Below the pieces are notes generated by a model. That model did no database searches and was not told the DNA's origin. It saw only the letters and a program-made list of their open reading frames with translations. From positions 13,146,501-13,210,500 of the forward strand of contig NC_072798.1 of assembly GCF_028583425.1 (NCBI RefSeq): a stretch of DNA of 64,000 nucleotides. Reading direction: 5' to 3'. Shown piece by piece: positions 21,432 to 33,361 of the stretch (position 1 is its first letter; every line of letters starts with the position of its first letter). This DNA comes from Eublepharis macularius (lineage: Eukaryota > Chordata > Lepidosauria > Squamata > Eublepharidae). The translations under genes and the position numbers were made by a program.

Positions 21432-21434
21432 GAT

Positions 21435-22510
21435 GTCTTCGTAGATTAGAAAGATACAGGTTTTTGTCAACATTTCCAAATAAATCACTTTCACTTAAAT
21501 ATTTCTTTGGAGTAAATAAGTGTTACACTAATTAGAAAAACTTCTGATAGCCCAAAACTATAGCCAAGAGCAAAGATTTATATGTTGAGGATGAAGCAAT
21601 TAAGGGAAAGAGATTTGATCACTGTAATAACAGAAGGAATGTGGGAAGATATATTTACTAAAGGAATCTCTATCTCTATTCATCCACTGTAGCCATTTCT
21701 ATAGTTCTATATCATTCAGCTTTGATGCCTGGGGAATTAGGCAAAACGAACATGATTAAATGTAGTTCCAGCTGGAAATATAGATGGCAGAATAGTGAAT
21801 ACAGTTCATTATCCCACATGGTAGGGATGTGAACAAATGAAAGATTATCGGAGGAAAGTTGCATCCTCTCAGGAATAATTTTGCCTCTTATTTCACTGAT
21901 TTTCTTGTTCTGTTATATAAAAGATCACACAGATAAAGATGATCAAGAATTCAATTAGTACCTTAATGGTTACAGGGACAATAGAGCTTGAACTCAGATA
22001 GGAAATCACCAGAGGATCCAGCAATCCAAGATCGGATGAAAGAGATACAGCCCACATTGTACGTGTTTAATTTGATTAACTTGATTCAATTCAGGGAGGG
22101 TAGAGAAAAGAGAAATGTTAAGGGGTTTCGTGGATAATTGCGGCTGGCTTTCATTACACTGAAATATATGTTCAACATGGTCCTCAGGACTTACTGCTAT
22201 TATTCAGCCGAGATTATCTTGTTTTACTATTCTGGAAAGTGTGGTATTATTTATTGTCTTAATTCAATGTGAAGTATAATAAAAAAAATTGCAAAACAAA
22301 ATCCACCTGTTGCAGTAAACAATGATAAACATATATGGGAGGTGGCGTCTGTTAGTTAAAATTATGGAAGCTGTTTTGTACATTGTATGTGTACACTATA
22401 TTCAATAGCATTAATAAGTATGACAGCCAATGCTTTGGCAGAGACCAGAGGAACTATGGCATGGTTGGTGGCCAGTAGCAGCCATGGGTATATAGGAATG
22501 ACCATTTTTA
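21435..22510. other. Intron, unassigned
   Basis: About 1.1 kb of AT-rich sequence with no recognised repeat, exon or RNA gene. Confidence 0.4.
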
Positions 22511-22518
22511 CCTAGAGG

Positions 22519-22811
22519 CAGGGCTTTTTTTCAGCGGGAATGCAGTGGAACGGAATTCCGGCACCTCTTAAAAATGGTCACATGGCCGGTGGCCCCACCC
22601 CCTGATCTCCAGACAGAGGGGAGTTTAGATTGCCCTCCGCACCGCTGAGCGCCGTGGAAGGGCGGGGCCATCGGCCATGTGACCATTTTCACCAAGAGCA
22701 ATTTAAACTTTAACCCCCCCCTTGTTCCAGCTGACCCAAAGTGACATCATTGTGCGGTCTTGAGTTCCACCACTGAGTTCCACCACCTCTTTTCCTACAA
22801 AAAAAGCCCTG
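22519..22811. mobile_element. hAT-1 element, perfect 8-bp TSD
   Basis: The TIRs are cagggctttttttc and aaaaaaagccctg, and cctagagg is repeated exactly at 22511-22518 and 22812-22819. This is the cleanest evidence in the window that hAT-1 generates 8-bp duplications. The inverted core is shortened compared with the 8890 copy. Confidence 0.95.
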
Positions 22812-22819
22812 CCTAGAGG

Positions 22820-23114
22820 TAACCTATCAGAAAGCACGTGAAATTATTGGTTAAGCCAAGGATTTTACCACTTTTTCCAGCTTTCTGATGAGGGTCCAAA
22901 AGTGAGCACGAGATCTCCACATCACCTCTTCAGAATATAGATGAATAATTTATTAAATGCAGAACTAGACAGGAACCACATGGACCTGCCTTATAACATA
23001 TTGAGTCAGTTTAGAATCAGTGATGCCCGGGTTCAAATCCCCTGTCAGCCATGAAATCCACTGGGTGACTTTAAACCAATCATTCTCTCTCAGTCTGTGT
23101 TACTGAGCCAGTCT
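22820..23114. other. Intron with SINE scrap
   Basis: 23025-23105 has cccgggttcaaatcccctg and ctgggtgacttt, a remnant of a CORE-type tRNA SINE. The rest is unassigned. Confidence 0.4.
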
Positions 23115-23375
23115 GGAGCCAGTTTGGCGTAGTGGTTAAAAGCAGCAGGACTCTTAATCTGGAGAACCAGGTTTGATTCCCCGTTCCTCCGCTTGAAGCC
23201 AGCTGGGTGACCTTGGGCTAGTCACAGCTCTCTCTGAACTCTCTCAGCCCACCCACTTCACAGGGTGATTGTTGCAGGGATAATAATAACACACTTTGTA
23301 AACTACTCTGAGTGGGTGTTAAGTTGTCCTGAAGGGCGGTATAGAAATCAAATGTTATGATTATGATTATGATTA
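23115..23375 (+). repeat. SINE-B (tRNA-derived, CORE-like)
   Basis: The tRNA-like head has ggcgtagtggttaaaagc (box A) and gtttgattcccc (box B). The middle is ccagctgggtgaccttggg, resembling the MIR/CORE domain. The tail gtcctgaagggcggtatag ends in tgattatgattatg repeats. It is followed immediately by a reversed SINE-A. Confidence 0.85.
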
Positions 23376-23668
23376 AAGGTAAAGGTAGTCCCCTGTGCAA
23401 GCACCGAGTCATTACTGACCCATGGAGGGACGTCGCGCTACGTTTTCTTGGCAGACTTTTTACGGGGTGGTTTGCCATTGCCTTCCCCAGTCATCTACAC
23501 TTTACCCCCAGGAAACTGGGTACTCATTTTACCGACCTCGGAAGGATGGAAGGCTGAGTCAACCTTAGCCGGCTACCTGAACCCAACTTTCACCAGGATC
23601 AAACTCAGGTCGTGAGCAGAGCTTAGGCTGCAGTAGTGGCACTTACTACTCTGCGCCATGGGGCTCCT
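23376..23668 (-). repeat. SINE-A, reverse
   Basis: From aaaggtaaaggtagtcccc to the tRNA head at the right (actctgcgccatggggctcc). It appears to have landed in the simple-repeat tail of the neighbouring SINE-B, because gattatgatt repeats occur on both sides. Confidence 0.85.
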
Positions 23669-24344
23669 ATATGATTATGATTATTTATTACCTCAGAAGG
23701 TTATTGTACATGCGACTCTGAGCTCCTTGAAGGAAAGATGGGATAAATAAATGTGATAGAGAAGAGATGATGAATGGATCCAGGGATAAACCGAGTATGA
23801 CCTACTCTGAAATGAAATTATCTCACTTCCTTTTTCTTCCACACTGAACGTGGGGTGAAGTCTATGGGCCAGAGGTAACCCATCTTTGCTTTCACTAAAA
23901 ATCTGGATGGCTTTCCACTATTCATTTTTAATTCAGTGAAGGAACTATAGTTTGCTTTGAGTCTGTTTCCAGCTGTTCTTGTTCTCCTGCAATACCTCAA
24001 GCTGCCCTGAACAATTTAGAGTGCTGAAATAGTAACTTTGAGGGCTGCACGAACAGAAAGAGCTTGGGCTGCTATCATTCGCACAGGAGAAGAATTTTCG
24101 AGGAAGTAGCTGAGATGAGCTACAATATTGGGGCAAATATTGCTGCAAATTGCCCCCCCCCCAATGAATCAGATTTAGAAACACAGCTGGCTTGGAGGGT
24201 ATGACTAAGAATAAATCTCTATAAATATGGGAAATGGAGTACTAAAAGGCTAACAGAAGTGAATTAACAAAGACATTCAGAATGAATGATACGTATTTCT
24301 CTAGCACATTTACGTGGACACACACACATACATTTAAAATTAGT
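23669..24344. other. Intron, unassigned
   Basis: No recognised exon. A C-run lies at 24153-24161. Confidence 0.35.
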
Positions 24345-24812
24345 ACTTGTATTTATTTAGCTATTGTTACATCCCTCAGTTCTCTCCAATGGGGATCCAA
24401 AGTGGCTTACAACTAAGGTTGCCAACCTCCAGGTGGTGGCTGGAGCTCTACCAGAATAACAACTGATCTCCAGGTGACCGAGATCAGTTCCCCTGGAGAT
24501 AATGGCTGCTTTGGACAGTGGACTTGATGGGATTATAACCTGCTGAGCTCCAGCCCCTCCCCAAACCCTGCTCTCTCCAAGCTCTACCCACCCCTCCAAA
24601 ATCTCCAGGTATTTTCCTACCTGGAGCTGGCAACCCTACTTACAACATTCTCCCCTCCTCCATTTTATCATCACAACGACCCTGTGAGGTAGGTTAGGTT
24701 GAAAAAGAGTGACTAACCCAAGTCACTCATCAAACTTCTACGACAGTGAGGGGATTCAAACCTTGGTCTCTCAGATCCTAGTCCAACCCTCTAACCACTA
24801 CATCCTGCAGGA
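24345..24812 (-). repeat. SINE-C, split by a hAT-3 insertion
   Basis: Left part: atggggatccaaagtggctt. Right part: cattttatcatcacaacgac, cctgtgaggtaggttagg, tcaaaccttggtctctcag, then ctaaccactacatcctgc (reverse of the tRNA head). Removing 24414-24638 plus one TSD restores a continuous SINE-C. Confidence 0.8.
24414..24638 (+). mobile_element. hAT-3 complete copy with 8-bp TSD
   Basis: The ends taaggttgccaacctcc and gagctggcaacccta are inverted repeats. The duplication cttacaac is exact at 24406-24413 and 24639-24646. Inside are gagatcagttcccctggag and ataatggctgctttgg. No coding capacity. This copy defines the limits of the hAT-3 family used elsewhere here. Confidence 0.9.
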
Positions 24813-24829
24813 TCTTTAAGTGAAGATAT

Positions 24830-25275
24830 TGTATCTCGAAACCCAAAACTCAGTCTTGGGTTGTATCAAAAGGGCCATTGCATCAAAATCGCAGGAGGTC
24901 ATAGCCCCTCTCTATGCTGCCTTGGTCAGGCCGCACCTGGAGTATTGTGTGCAGTTCTGGAGGCCTCACTTCAAAAAGGATGTGGACAAAATTGAGAGGG
25001 TGCAGAGGAGAGCAACGAGGATGATCAGGGGTCTGGAGACTGAGCCCTACGAGGAAAGGCTGAGGGCCTTGGGAATGTTTAGTTTGGAGAAAAGGAGATT
25101 GAGGGGGGACATGATTGCTCTCTTTAAGTATTTGAAAGGCTGTCATTTGGAGGAGGGTGGGGAGCTGTTCCAGTTGGCAGCAGAGGGTAGGACCCAAAAC
25201 AATGGGCTTAAATTACATGCACAAAGGTATCGGCTGGATATTAGGAAGAACTTTTTCATGGTCAGAGTAGTTTAA
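24830..25275 (+). pseudogene. CR1 ORF2 C-terminal region
   Basis: About 145 open codons, including [53 protein letters not shown] and [14 protein letters not shown]. These blocks follow the polymerase palm/thumb in CR1 ORF2. The endonuclease and reverse-transcriptase core is missing, and the frame stops at 25273-25275, which looks premature relative to the conserved block continuing just after (tggaatcagctgcctgggg). Confidence 0.9.
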
Positions 25276-25442
25276 AGGTGGAATCAGCTGCCTGGGGAGG
25301 TGGCGAGCTCCCCCTCACTGGCAGTTTTCAAGAAGAGGCTGGATGAATATATGTCAGCGATGCTTTAGGCTGATCCTGCACTGGGCAGGGGGTTGGACTA
25401 GATGGTTGGTATGGCCCCTTCCAACTCTGTGATTCTGTGAAA
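24830..25442 (+). mobile_element. CR1 LINE, 5'-truncated 3' end
   Basis: Comprises the end of ORF2 plus a 3' UTR finishing ccaactctgtgattctgtga, the CR1 terminal octamer-type repeat. It is the sense-strand counterpart of the reversed CR1 pieces at 6348 and 20080. Confidence 0.9.
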
Positions 25443-26477
25443 TCATTTAGACCCTTCAAACATAACGATACAGGATTAGTCTAAGGCTCCGTCCAATCCA
25501 GCAGAGACTGATGGAGGATGCTGAGGTCTGTTGATGGCTCTTACCAATGATAGTTCAATGGAACCTCTGAATACCGGTTTTTGAAGGCCACTAAATGATA
25601 TATGTGACCCCAGTTGGATTGGAGGTTATCTGATCTGACTTACAGACAAAAGTATGATCTGGGAACTCACCTTCCGAAGTGTTATATTGATGCATCTCAG
25701 GATAACTGTACAGAGAGACAAGGGGCATCTGGGAGAAGAAGGGCAAGGAGAGGACCCCTTGGTTGCCATTTTGACTTGTGAAAATGGTGCAGAAGGGAAA
25801 TCTGATGCTCCACCTTCCCCTGCACAGCACCTCTGAGCCCTCGTCAAGCAATGCACTGTTTTGAAAGGGGACTTCCTTCGTCATACGTGTGACTGCAAGT
25901 CGAGTCTGGGAAGTCCTGACCTGACTCTCCTCGCATGTATTGTGTACTTTGGCCACGAGGGACAAAAGTGGGAGGGCGTTCGTCTCAATGGTTTATTTTC
26001 TGGGGCACCTGGTTGACCCCTTTGGAAAACAGGATCCTAAACTAGATAGGCCTTTGGTCTGATCCTCCTGATGTCCTTGCGTGTATCAGGATCTTGCTCA
26101 CAACTGCTTTCCGCAGAGGCCCTTCTCATGTTCCAGCCACAAGATTCACTTTTTTGCCCGATACTAAATTGCGTACACGTATGCATCGGTCAAGAGTCTT
26201 GACTTCAGGGTATGTGACCTCATTCAGCAGTACAGCTTGGCATTCATCATACAACTCGCTCCCCCCTGATGCCAGCCCTGGTGTCCTTCTCAGGAGATAT
26301 GATGCCACCGTCTGTTCAGGCAGGGCCAGGAGGATCGCAGCTGGAGGCACGTCATGATTACAGCAACTTGCAATCAATTAATTTTGCAACCTGGTTTGTA
26401 GCAAAGAAAACAACATTTCTTTTTATATCCCTTTCCTATGACATTGTGTCTAGTCTCATTTCTATAACAATCCCCCA
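25443..26477. other. Intron, unassigned
   Basis: About 1 kb without a recognised repeat. The minus frame at 25591-25965 and the plus frame at 26094-26357 have no recognisable content. Confidence 0.4.
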
Positions 26478-26670
26478 GCTCTGACCTGGTTAGTTTAGGC
26501 TAAGCAGGATCTGCCCTGGTTAATACTTGGATGGGAGACCACCAAAGAAGTCCAGGGTTGCTACACAGAGGCAGGCAATGGCAAACCACTTCTGAATATC
26601 TCTTGCCTTGAAAAACCTATGAAGTTACCATTCGCTAGCTGCAATTTGACAGCAAAATAACAACAACTAC
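26478..26670 (+). repeat. 5S rRNA-derived SINE
   Basis: The 5S promoter core is readable as ggctaagcaggatctgcc, ggttaatacttgg and atgggagacc. It is followed by caggcaatggcaaacc and a degraded BovB-like tail ending in aacaacaac. Confidence 0.8.
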
Positions 26671-27163
26671 ACCCACAACAAAAATGGCCTGCATACATGC
26701 AAGCAACTTTCAGAGTCTGTCCAATGGCCAGTGGCCCCCTTTGCCATTCAGCTGGTCAAGAAACAAGGCATCTTATTGGCTAGAAGCATCCCCTTTTCCA
26801 GGTGATATTGTGACATCACCAGCAATGTGATGATATCACTTCCTTTATACCCAGAAGTGACATCATCACATTGCCATGTGCAGTGCTGATTTTTTGCCCA
26901 AATACCAGAGTGGTTCTAGCGTTATGACATCATCACCAGAGGCCAGCATGTCGCCAGAGCAGATACAGGCTGTGAGCTACCTCTAGCTCCCTTGGTATTG
27001 AATTGTGAGTCATCCAAGCTCTTTTCTTACCAATCCCTAAGAGAGGAGGCAGATGATGAGTGCCTGAACCACTTCCTGTTTCCTCCTTCCCCTTCTGACT
27101 TCAGCCCAATCTTGTGCATATTCATTTAGAAACCAGATAAGCTTGCATCCTCTGGACTAGTTT
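26671..27163. repeat. IR-2-like repeat plus unassigned intron
   Basis: At 26780-26965 the words gtgatgatatcacttcc and gaagtgacatcatcaca form an inverted pair around 26850, followed by ggttctagcg. The remainder is unassigned. Confidence 0.4.
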
Positions 27164-27171
27164 CTCATAGA

Positions 27172-27607
27172 CAGGGGTCATTTCCTAGAAAAAGAGCTGG
27201 AGGAACTCATTAGGATAACTCATTAGCATAACCCATTAACATGTGTCACGCCCCTTGCCATCACCGGAAGTGTGTCATTAGCATAACGGATTTGCATATG
27301 CCACACACCCCTGACATCAGCTATCATGGCTGTTTTGGACCCAATCCTGGCCACTGAGGGCCGAAATTGGTCCCAAAATGGTAAAAAGGGGCTGAAAATG
27401 GCTGAAAAGGGGCCCAAAACAGTCAGGATTGGACCGCTGCTGAGTGGGAGAGTGACCCACCACCCGTCAGAGGCCCGATCCGGGCCGTTTTGGCCCCAAT
27501 CCAGGCTGAAACGGGCCCAAAATGGCCAAGTCAGGTGGGCAGGGTCATTGATATGTGACCTCTTTGGGGAACTGCCGGAACTGCGTCCCCCCTTGAAATG
27601 AGCCCTG
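27172..27607. mobile_element. hAT-2 non-autonomous element
   Basis: Left end caggggtcatttc, right end gaaatgagccctg. TSD ctcataga (27164-27171) and ctcataca (27608-27615), 7 of 8. Same interior as the 7161 copy. Confidence 0.9.
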
Positions 27608-27615
27608 CTCATACA

Positions 27616-28431
27616 GAACCCCTCTGGCTAGGCGTGTCAGGTTGCTGTCAGCATCTCTAGCACAAGCACATCAGTTCAGTAAACATGGCAGAGCTCAGTT
27701 CTGCACTACAGATTAGTAAGATTTGGCAGCATCGATGTTCAGAAAGCCAAGAGTGGGGGGGAAGATTACGCATTGCAATTGGGAAGCCGCCCTTTTACTT
27801 TGGAAAGGGCTCACCTCCAGCAATGCCTCCTCCTCTTAGGAAAGGCGTTACGGGAAAGGCACTGTCAATATGGTTGTAGCTGAACTTCTGTTGCCCTTCA
27901 TGTTTCTTGTATTTCTGCTTCTGGGTACGGCCAGAAACTTTCTAGCAGGGGAGGGAATCTTGGGAAGGTTTTGGGAATGGCATTCATCCACTCAACTTTA
28001 GCCATCTGGTTCCTCTTCCATCCCCACGGTTGGATGGCCATCTCTTCAGTGATGTCATACTGACATCTGGATTCACTAGCACATACTGGCAATAGCATCG
28101 TACTGTCCCAGACAATTCCAAATTCAAGTCAATCAGGAATGTATTAAAGCACTAAACTGGTGCCAAATTTTCTTATGCTTTGTTCTTGTCACTTTTTAAA
28201 AAAAATCTTCCCAGTGTTTCTGGCCTTAAGAGACCCTTCTCTGCAGTCTAATCTTTGCATATATTAAGGATAGGCAATGCAGGTGTCCAGTGTGCCTGAG
28301 CTAAAATGCAATTTGTTCTTGAGCTCTCAGCAGTTCTTTTCTTTAAAAAGTTGACCCACAAAAAAACCTCTCTACTTAACTGCGGCAATAAATGTTCAGT
28401 GGCCAAAGTTTAGCAGGGAAAGAAAGGCTTT
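27616..28431. other. Intron, unassigned
   Basis: About 0.8 kb with no recognised feature. Confidence 0.35.
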
Positions 28432-28690
28432 TAATAATAACAACAACAACATTCGATTTATATACCGCCCTTCAGGACAATTTAACGCCCACTCAGAGCC
28501 GTTTACAAAGTATGTCATTATTATCCCCACAACAAAACACCCTGTGAGGTGGGTGGGGTTGAGAGAGCTCCAGAGAGCCGTGACTAGTCCAAGGTCACCC
28601 AGCTGGCTTCAAGTGGAGGAGTGGGGAATCAAACCCAGCTCTCCAGATTAGAGTCCCGTGCTCTTAACCACTACACCAAACTGGCTTTTG
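28432..28690 (-). repeat. SINE-B, reverse
   Basis: Starts with the tail (aacaacaacattcgatttat, accgcccttcaggac) and ends in the tRNA head (ctcttaaccactacacc, aaactggct). Confidence 0.85.
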
Positions 28691-28837
28691 ATGCATTGCT
28701 GGTTTCAGTCTGTTTTCTTTCTAAATTCCATTATTTCCAGTCACTCCATTCCTTCGCTTCCAAGCTGAAGCACGATTTCCTGGACATGTGTCCAGAAAAG
28801 GGAATTTCAAACATTCTTGTATGCCGATACTTAGAGA

Positions 28838-28965
28838 TCAGGGGGCTGGTCATGTTAGTCTTTTGTAGCAAAATCTAACAGAGCATCTTAAAAACTAATG
28901 ACATTTATTCCATCATGAGCTTTTTTGAGTCAGAGCTCACTTCCTCAGATACTTGTTGGAAAGAA
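28838..28965. repeat. IR-1 fragment
   Basis: Contains atgttagtcttttgtagc and atcatgagcttttttgagtc. It is similar to one arm of the IR-1 copies at 32978 and 39245. Confidence 0.45.
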
Positions 28966-29029
28966 ATCATTTTGGAGAATTGTATAAGAGATTTTATAAA
29001 AGATTTTATAAGAAAATTTCATAGACAGT

Positions 29030-29265
29030 CACAGCATAGTGGTTAAGTGGTTGGGTTGCAAATCAGCACTCTGCTGGTTGGAATCCCACTACTGCCATGA
29101 GCTCAGCAGGGGCCTTGGGTAAGCCCTTCCTCTCAGCCCCAGATCCCCAGCTGTATTGTGGGGATAATAATAATACTGCATTCACCGCTCAGAGTGGAAC
29201 ACTGATCTGTCTAGAAGAGCGGTATAATCACACTGTTATTATTATTGTTGTTGTTATGAAAATCA
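29030..29265 (+). repeat. SINE-E (tRNA-derived)
   Basis: The head reads cagcatagtggttaagtgg and ggttggaatcccac. The middle has ccccagctgtattgtgggga, and the tail tctagaagagcggtataatc runs into tattattattgttgttg. A reversed copy is at 60200-60423, where it interrupts an older repeat. Confidence 0.75.
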
Positions 29266-32200
29266 CAGAAGTGGGGGATGAAGTCCGCTCAGTTTGGAAC
29301 AAACTTGAACGTTCATGTTTTGGTATATCATAAGATTATGATACTGGTTTATCATTTGGAAGGAAGGATTTCCAACCTAGCACATCAGCATGGCTGTGTA
29401 AACCACCTAGAAACTTCACAATAAACTTCCAGTTTACATTGTTGTGGACAGGAAGTGGCTCTCATGCCACCTAGGAACATAAGAAGCAGGTCAAGAAAAG
29501 AGGTGCTACTGCTTTTCCGCATGCTCAACTTGTTCCTGATTTTCTTAGTAGTCAATCCAAAAGCATTGAAATCAGTTTGGATACAGTACTTCTGCACATC
29601 TGCCCTCCTTTTGCAGTTTTACAGTTGTGAAGTCAGTTTATTTTTTTCCTCATATGCCTTATATAATCAGGATTTTCAAGCAAGGGTGCTGACCTCATCA
29701 GCAGAACCATTGGTGATGTCACACCTTTTTACTTTTTCCAATGCTTCTATTGCTATATCAATATAAGGGCTGATTTTTTAAAAAAAGATAGAAAATGAAC
29801 ACACTGCCAGTCTTTGCTTGGGGAAGCCTAAAAGGGGAGCTGCTCTGCCACCCATAATTGAGCCCCTTCCCCTCCCGTGGTCCAAACCAGAGATCTCCAC
29901 CCAGGCTGACACAGGGAGGCACCAGCGGGGCAAACCAATCTCTGGGGGGGGGGAGGTGAAGCCCAGAGCAGCTACATCTATGTGCTTTTCAAACTGCACT
30001 GTTTTTTCTGGCCATCAGGACTTTTGCAATTTTTTTTGTTTAAAAACCCATCAATTCCATATAACTATATTGTCCTACCATTGTAATAATAGCTGTGGGA
30101 CCGCCTGTCCCACTGCCACCCACTTTAAACCTCCCTCCTCAGGTTCTGGGTTATGTAGGTAGTTCAGGGCACAATTTAGTCACAGTTCACCACCTGTCTA
30201 GTCCCAAATCATTAGGCAGACAGCCCTGACCCAAACCCACACTGGGTTCCCTCTCTCCTCTTCTCATGGAGTACATCAGATAGGCAGCCAGATTCCTAAA
30301 TGCACTAGTCCTCTTCCAGCTGAATATCCAGGTTGTTGGAGTAAGGGAACTCAATATGCATTTCCCTTATACTCTGCCACCATTTAGTTCGTCAGACATC
30401 TTGACAGTGACCAGATTGAATTAGAGTTATTCGTGTGTCATTTCCCTAAGCCAACAACTTCCAGCCAGCCTAGATCAAAACAGGGGAGGAAAAAACTTTT
30501 AGGAATGAGTGATTCAAACACTTGGATAGATTGTTCTTAAGCTGTGAATTCATCACCCCACAGTCTCTTAACAGTGGATGGTTACAATACAACAGGTGTC
30601 AGAAGGCCCCAAATTCTTCTTCCTCTCTCTAACTGTTCTAATGGGTCTCAACTGCCACCAGCCCCAGCATTCTGTTAGCTCTCATTGGCTGTTTATTGCT
30701 GAGAAACACAGTATTCAGCCTGTCCATCTCAAAGTGCAACAGTTTCTCTGAATTCCTATCTTTCATTTGGAAAAAAAAACACCTAAGTATCTAGCCCTTT
30801 CCCTTGCAGAGATATAAGGAAAAAGGCTTATCTTCTCAATGGATGGAGCTAGAGACTGAGAACAGACAACTTTCTGCACCTGTTATTACAATGGTAGGTT
30901 GATATATTGATATAAAATTGATGATTTTTTAAAAAGATCAACAACAAAACCAGGAGGGGGGAAGGAAGGCAAGGTGGGGAGAGGAGTGGTTCAATGATGA
31001 TGAACGTCCAGTCACCAAAATGTTGGTTAGAGGTGGGTGGGAATGAGCAGAACAAACAAAAACAAAAGAAACATTATATACAAGGAAAAAATTGACTCAA
31101 AATCAACTACCAGAAAGATGGGGGTAAAAGTGGCCTCAAAAGAACTAGAAAAGAATAGGTGAAAAAAAAATGAAGTGAAAACAAAAGCCCCCCCCCCCCA
31201 AATGTATGCAGAAATCAGTGGCTAATCTGAAGCCATATGTGGGCAGAATCAATGAAAAACCCTATGCAGAAAACCCACTAAATTTCAGAAGAATCCAGTA
31301 TCTTTCCGGTTACTGCCTGTGGGCTAACAAAGGAAGTCACTGTAGATTAGGCTCAAAGGGTATGTTTTGGTGATCGTGGTTACTTGAATAATCTCACGTC
31401 TCCTCCGGTGCCTCCCTAATAAACAGGACATGGGACGTGAGTTCATGGCACACAGTGGGTTGGATCCAGACTAAACTAACCATTTCCACCGACTCCTCCT
31501 TCCCAATGTAATGCCATTGCCCACGGGGCTTCTGGATGGCAGGTGATTTCCATCTTGAAGACACATGAAGAAATATTGTACTACCCTCTCTATCCTATAT
31601 CTCCCATGTATTCCATCAAGAAAAATGGTTTCTTTCTCTCATTGTAACCCAATTTGATTACTCCAGTAAACCAAAACAGTACTTAATATGTTTACCCACC
31701 CACCTCTCCACTTCTGGTGCTCTTCCTTGCTCCATCTAAGGCTATTATCATGGCATTATTTACTACAGAAAATGAGAGCAACTCAGTATGTGGGCTTGGT
31801 TGCCACTTATTTTGTCTAACAGGAGGCACCCTTTTCTAAGAACCACCTCTTCATTTTTCTAACTCGTTTCTATTTCTTGGCTTTGTTAGGCACAGAAACA
31901 CACTCTAGGGTATTCAACCCACTCACTGCTCTTTGCAGTAGAAAAACCCAGATCAGCTTTGCAGAATCTCAGAGCAACATTATTGTTTGGTAGGAAATAC
32001 ATTTATTTTTCCAAGTACACCAATAGGACAAAACACAGCACTGCAAAAGCCCATTATTTAGAAAAACAGTGTCTGAAGTAATATATATCTAATTCCAGAT
32101 TGGGCTATAAGAGTATAGATCGATAGATCCATAAAAAGTAGCTAGGGACAGATAGGAGAAATTTCTCTACAAAACTGAAGGAAGTCTCAAGTTTGTAGAA

Positions 32201-32784
32201 ATCTTTTTTTAAAATTGGGGGATTAAAACTCCCAAAAATAACAGAAATAATGCCTATAGCTTTAAGAAAAGAATACCCACTGAGCTTTCTACAGCCATTT
32301 TGAAGGTTGCTAAGCAACTACAACAATATTGCTTTCCAAGCTTCCAAGCCTTGGGTTTTATGAAGCAAACTACCTGAATGCCAAAACATCCCTGAAAAGG
32401 GTCCTGTCCCCCTCCCCTGTTATGTACTCTGATGGTGAAGAACTTGTTGGAGACAAACCTCAAGGACCACTGGAGACTCAGTCTGGCCCAGCAGCAGATA
32501 CCATGCAACTGGGCCTGGCTCTGGTGATGGCCAGATTTTCCTGGGGAGAGGCTGCCAAGGGGGAGAAAAGGGGGGAAAGCAGAAGATAGGAGTGCAGATA
32601 AAGGTAGGCTGGCAGGTGGGTGGAAGGAAGAGAAGGGAGCAGGAAAAGGGGAGATGATATGGAGACTGCCATGGAACAGAAAGTAGAAATAGTGGAGGAG
32701 TGGGTATAATGGAAAATGAGATGCCCCTGGAAGGTCTTTGTGGGTGCATATATAAAAGTATATATCATTTTAAAAGAAGAGAGT
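29266..32784. other. Long unassigned intron stretch
   Basis: Roughly 3.5 kb with no recognised exon. Two similar segments lie in opposite orientation at 30037-30095 and 30883-30935 (shared ttattacaatggtagg). There is a C-run at 31189-31199. A purine-rich block at 32560-32700 leaves long open minus frames that are compositional. Confidence 0.4.
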
Positions 32785-32965
32785 CATAGCTCAGTAGCAG
32801 AGCTATGCAGACAGTTCCCGATCCGACCACTGCAGCTCCAGTTAAAGAGATCTCAAGTAATAAGGCTGGGAAAGATCTCTGCTTGAAACCCGAAAAAGCC
32901 ACTCAAAGCTAGTGCTAAGCAAGACTGATCAATGCTCTAAGACAGAGGATTAACTCAAATATTGG
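32785..32965 (+). repeat. SINE-D (tRNA-Ala-like)
   Basis: Head gtcatagctcagtagcagag (tRNA box A style) with gttcccgatccgacc at the box B position. Then ctccagttaaagag and ctgcttgaaaccc. A diverged copy with the head kept and the tail degraded. Confidence 0.7.
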
Positions 32966-32977
32966 TTAAAGATGCTT

Positions 32978-33165
32978 AATTGCAGGATTGGAGTCCAGTG
33001 GCACCTTAGAGACCAACAAGATTTTCAGGGTATAAGCTTTTGCAAGTCAAAGCTCAAAGTATCTGAAGAAGAAAGCTTTGAGTCTCAAAAGCTTATACCC
33101 CAAAAATCTTGTTGGTTTCTAAGGTGCCACTGGACTCAAATCCTGCTGTTCTACTGCAGCTATCT
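32978..33165. repeat. IR-1 fold-back repeat
   Basis: The left arm includes gagtccagtggcaccttaga and caacaagattttcaggg. The right arm is the inverse: caaaaatcttgttgg, ctaaggtgccactggactc. The centre has agctttgagtctcaaaagc. Both arms are well preserved, so this copy defines the family. Confidence 0.75.
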
Positions 33166-33361
33166 GCCTGAAAAGACGTTGCATTGTGATTTGATATCTG
33201 AATCATGAAATTCTAGTTTGCCCTTAGACATCAATTAGAAATTATGCTGTGAGCTGGGTTTGCAAACCATGAGGTAAGTATAGTTTGGCATGATGTACAG
33301 TTTGTTAAACTATAATTTAGGCCAATGGTCCACCTGCAAAGGCTGCTATACCACACAGAGG
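33166..33361. other. Intron, unassigned
   Basis: Short stretch without a recognised feature. Confidence 0.3.

Noticed and set aside
26478..26670. Possible 5S rRNA gene
   Set aside because: Only the internal promoter part of 5S is present, diverged and fused to a SINE body.
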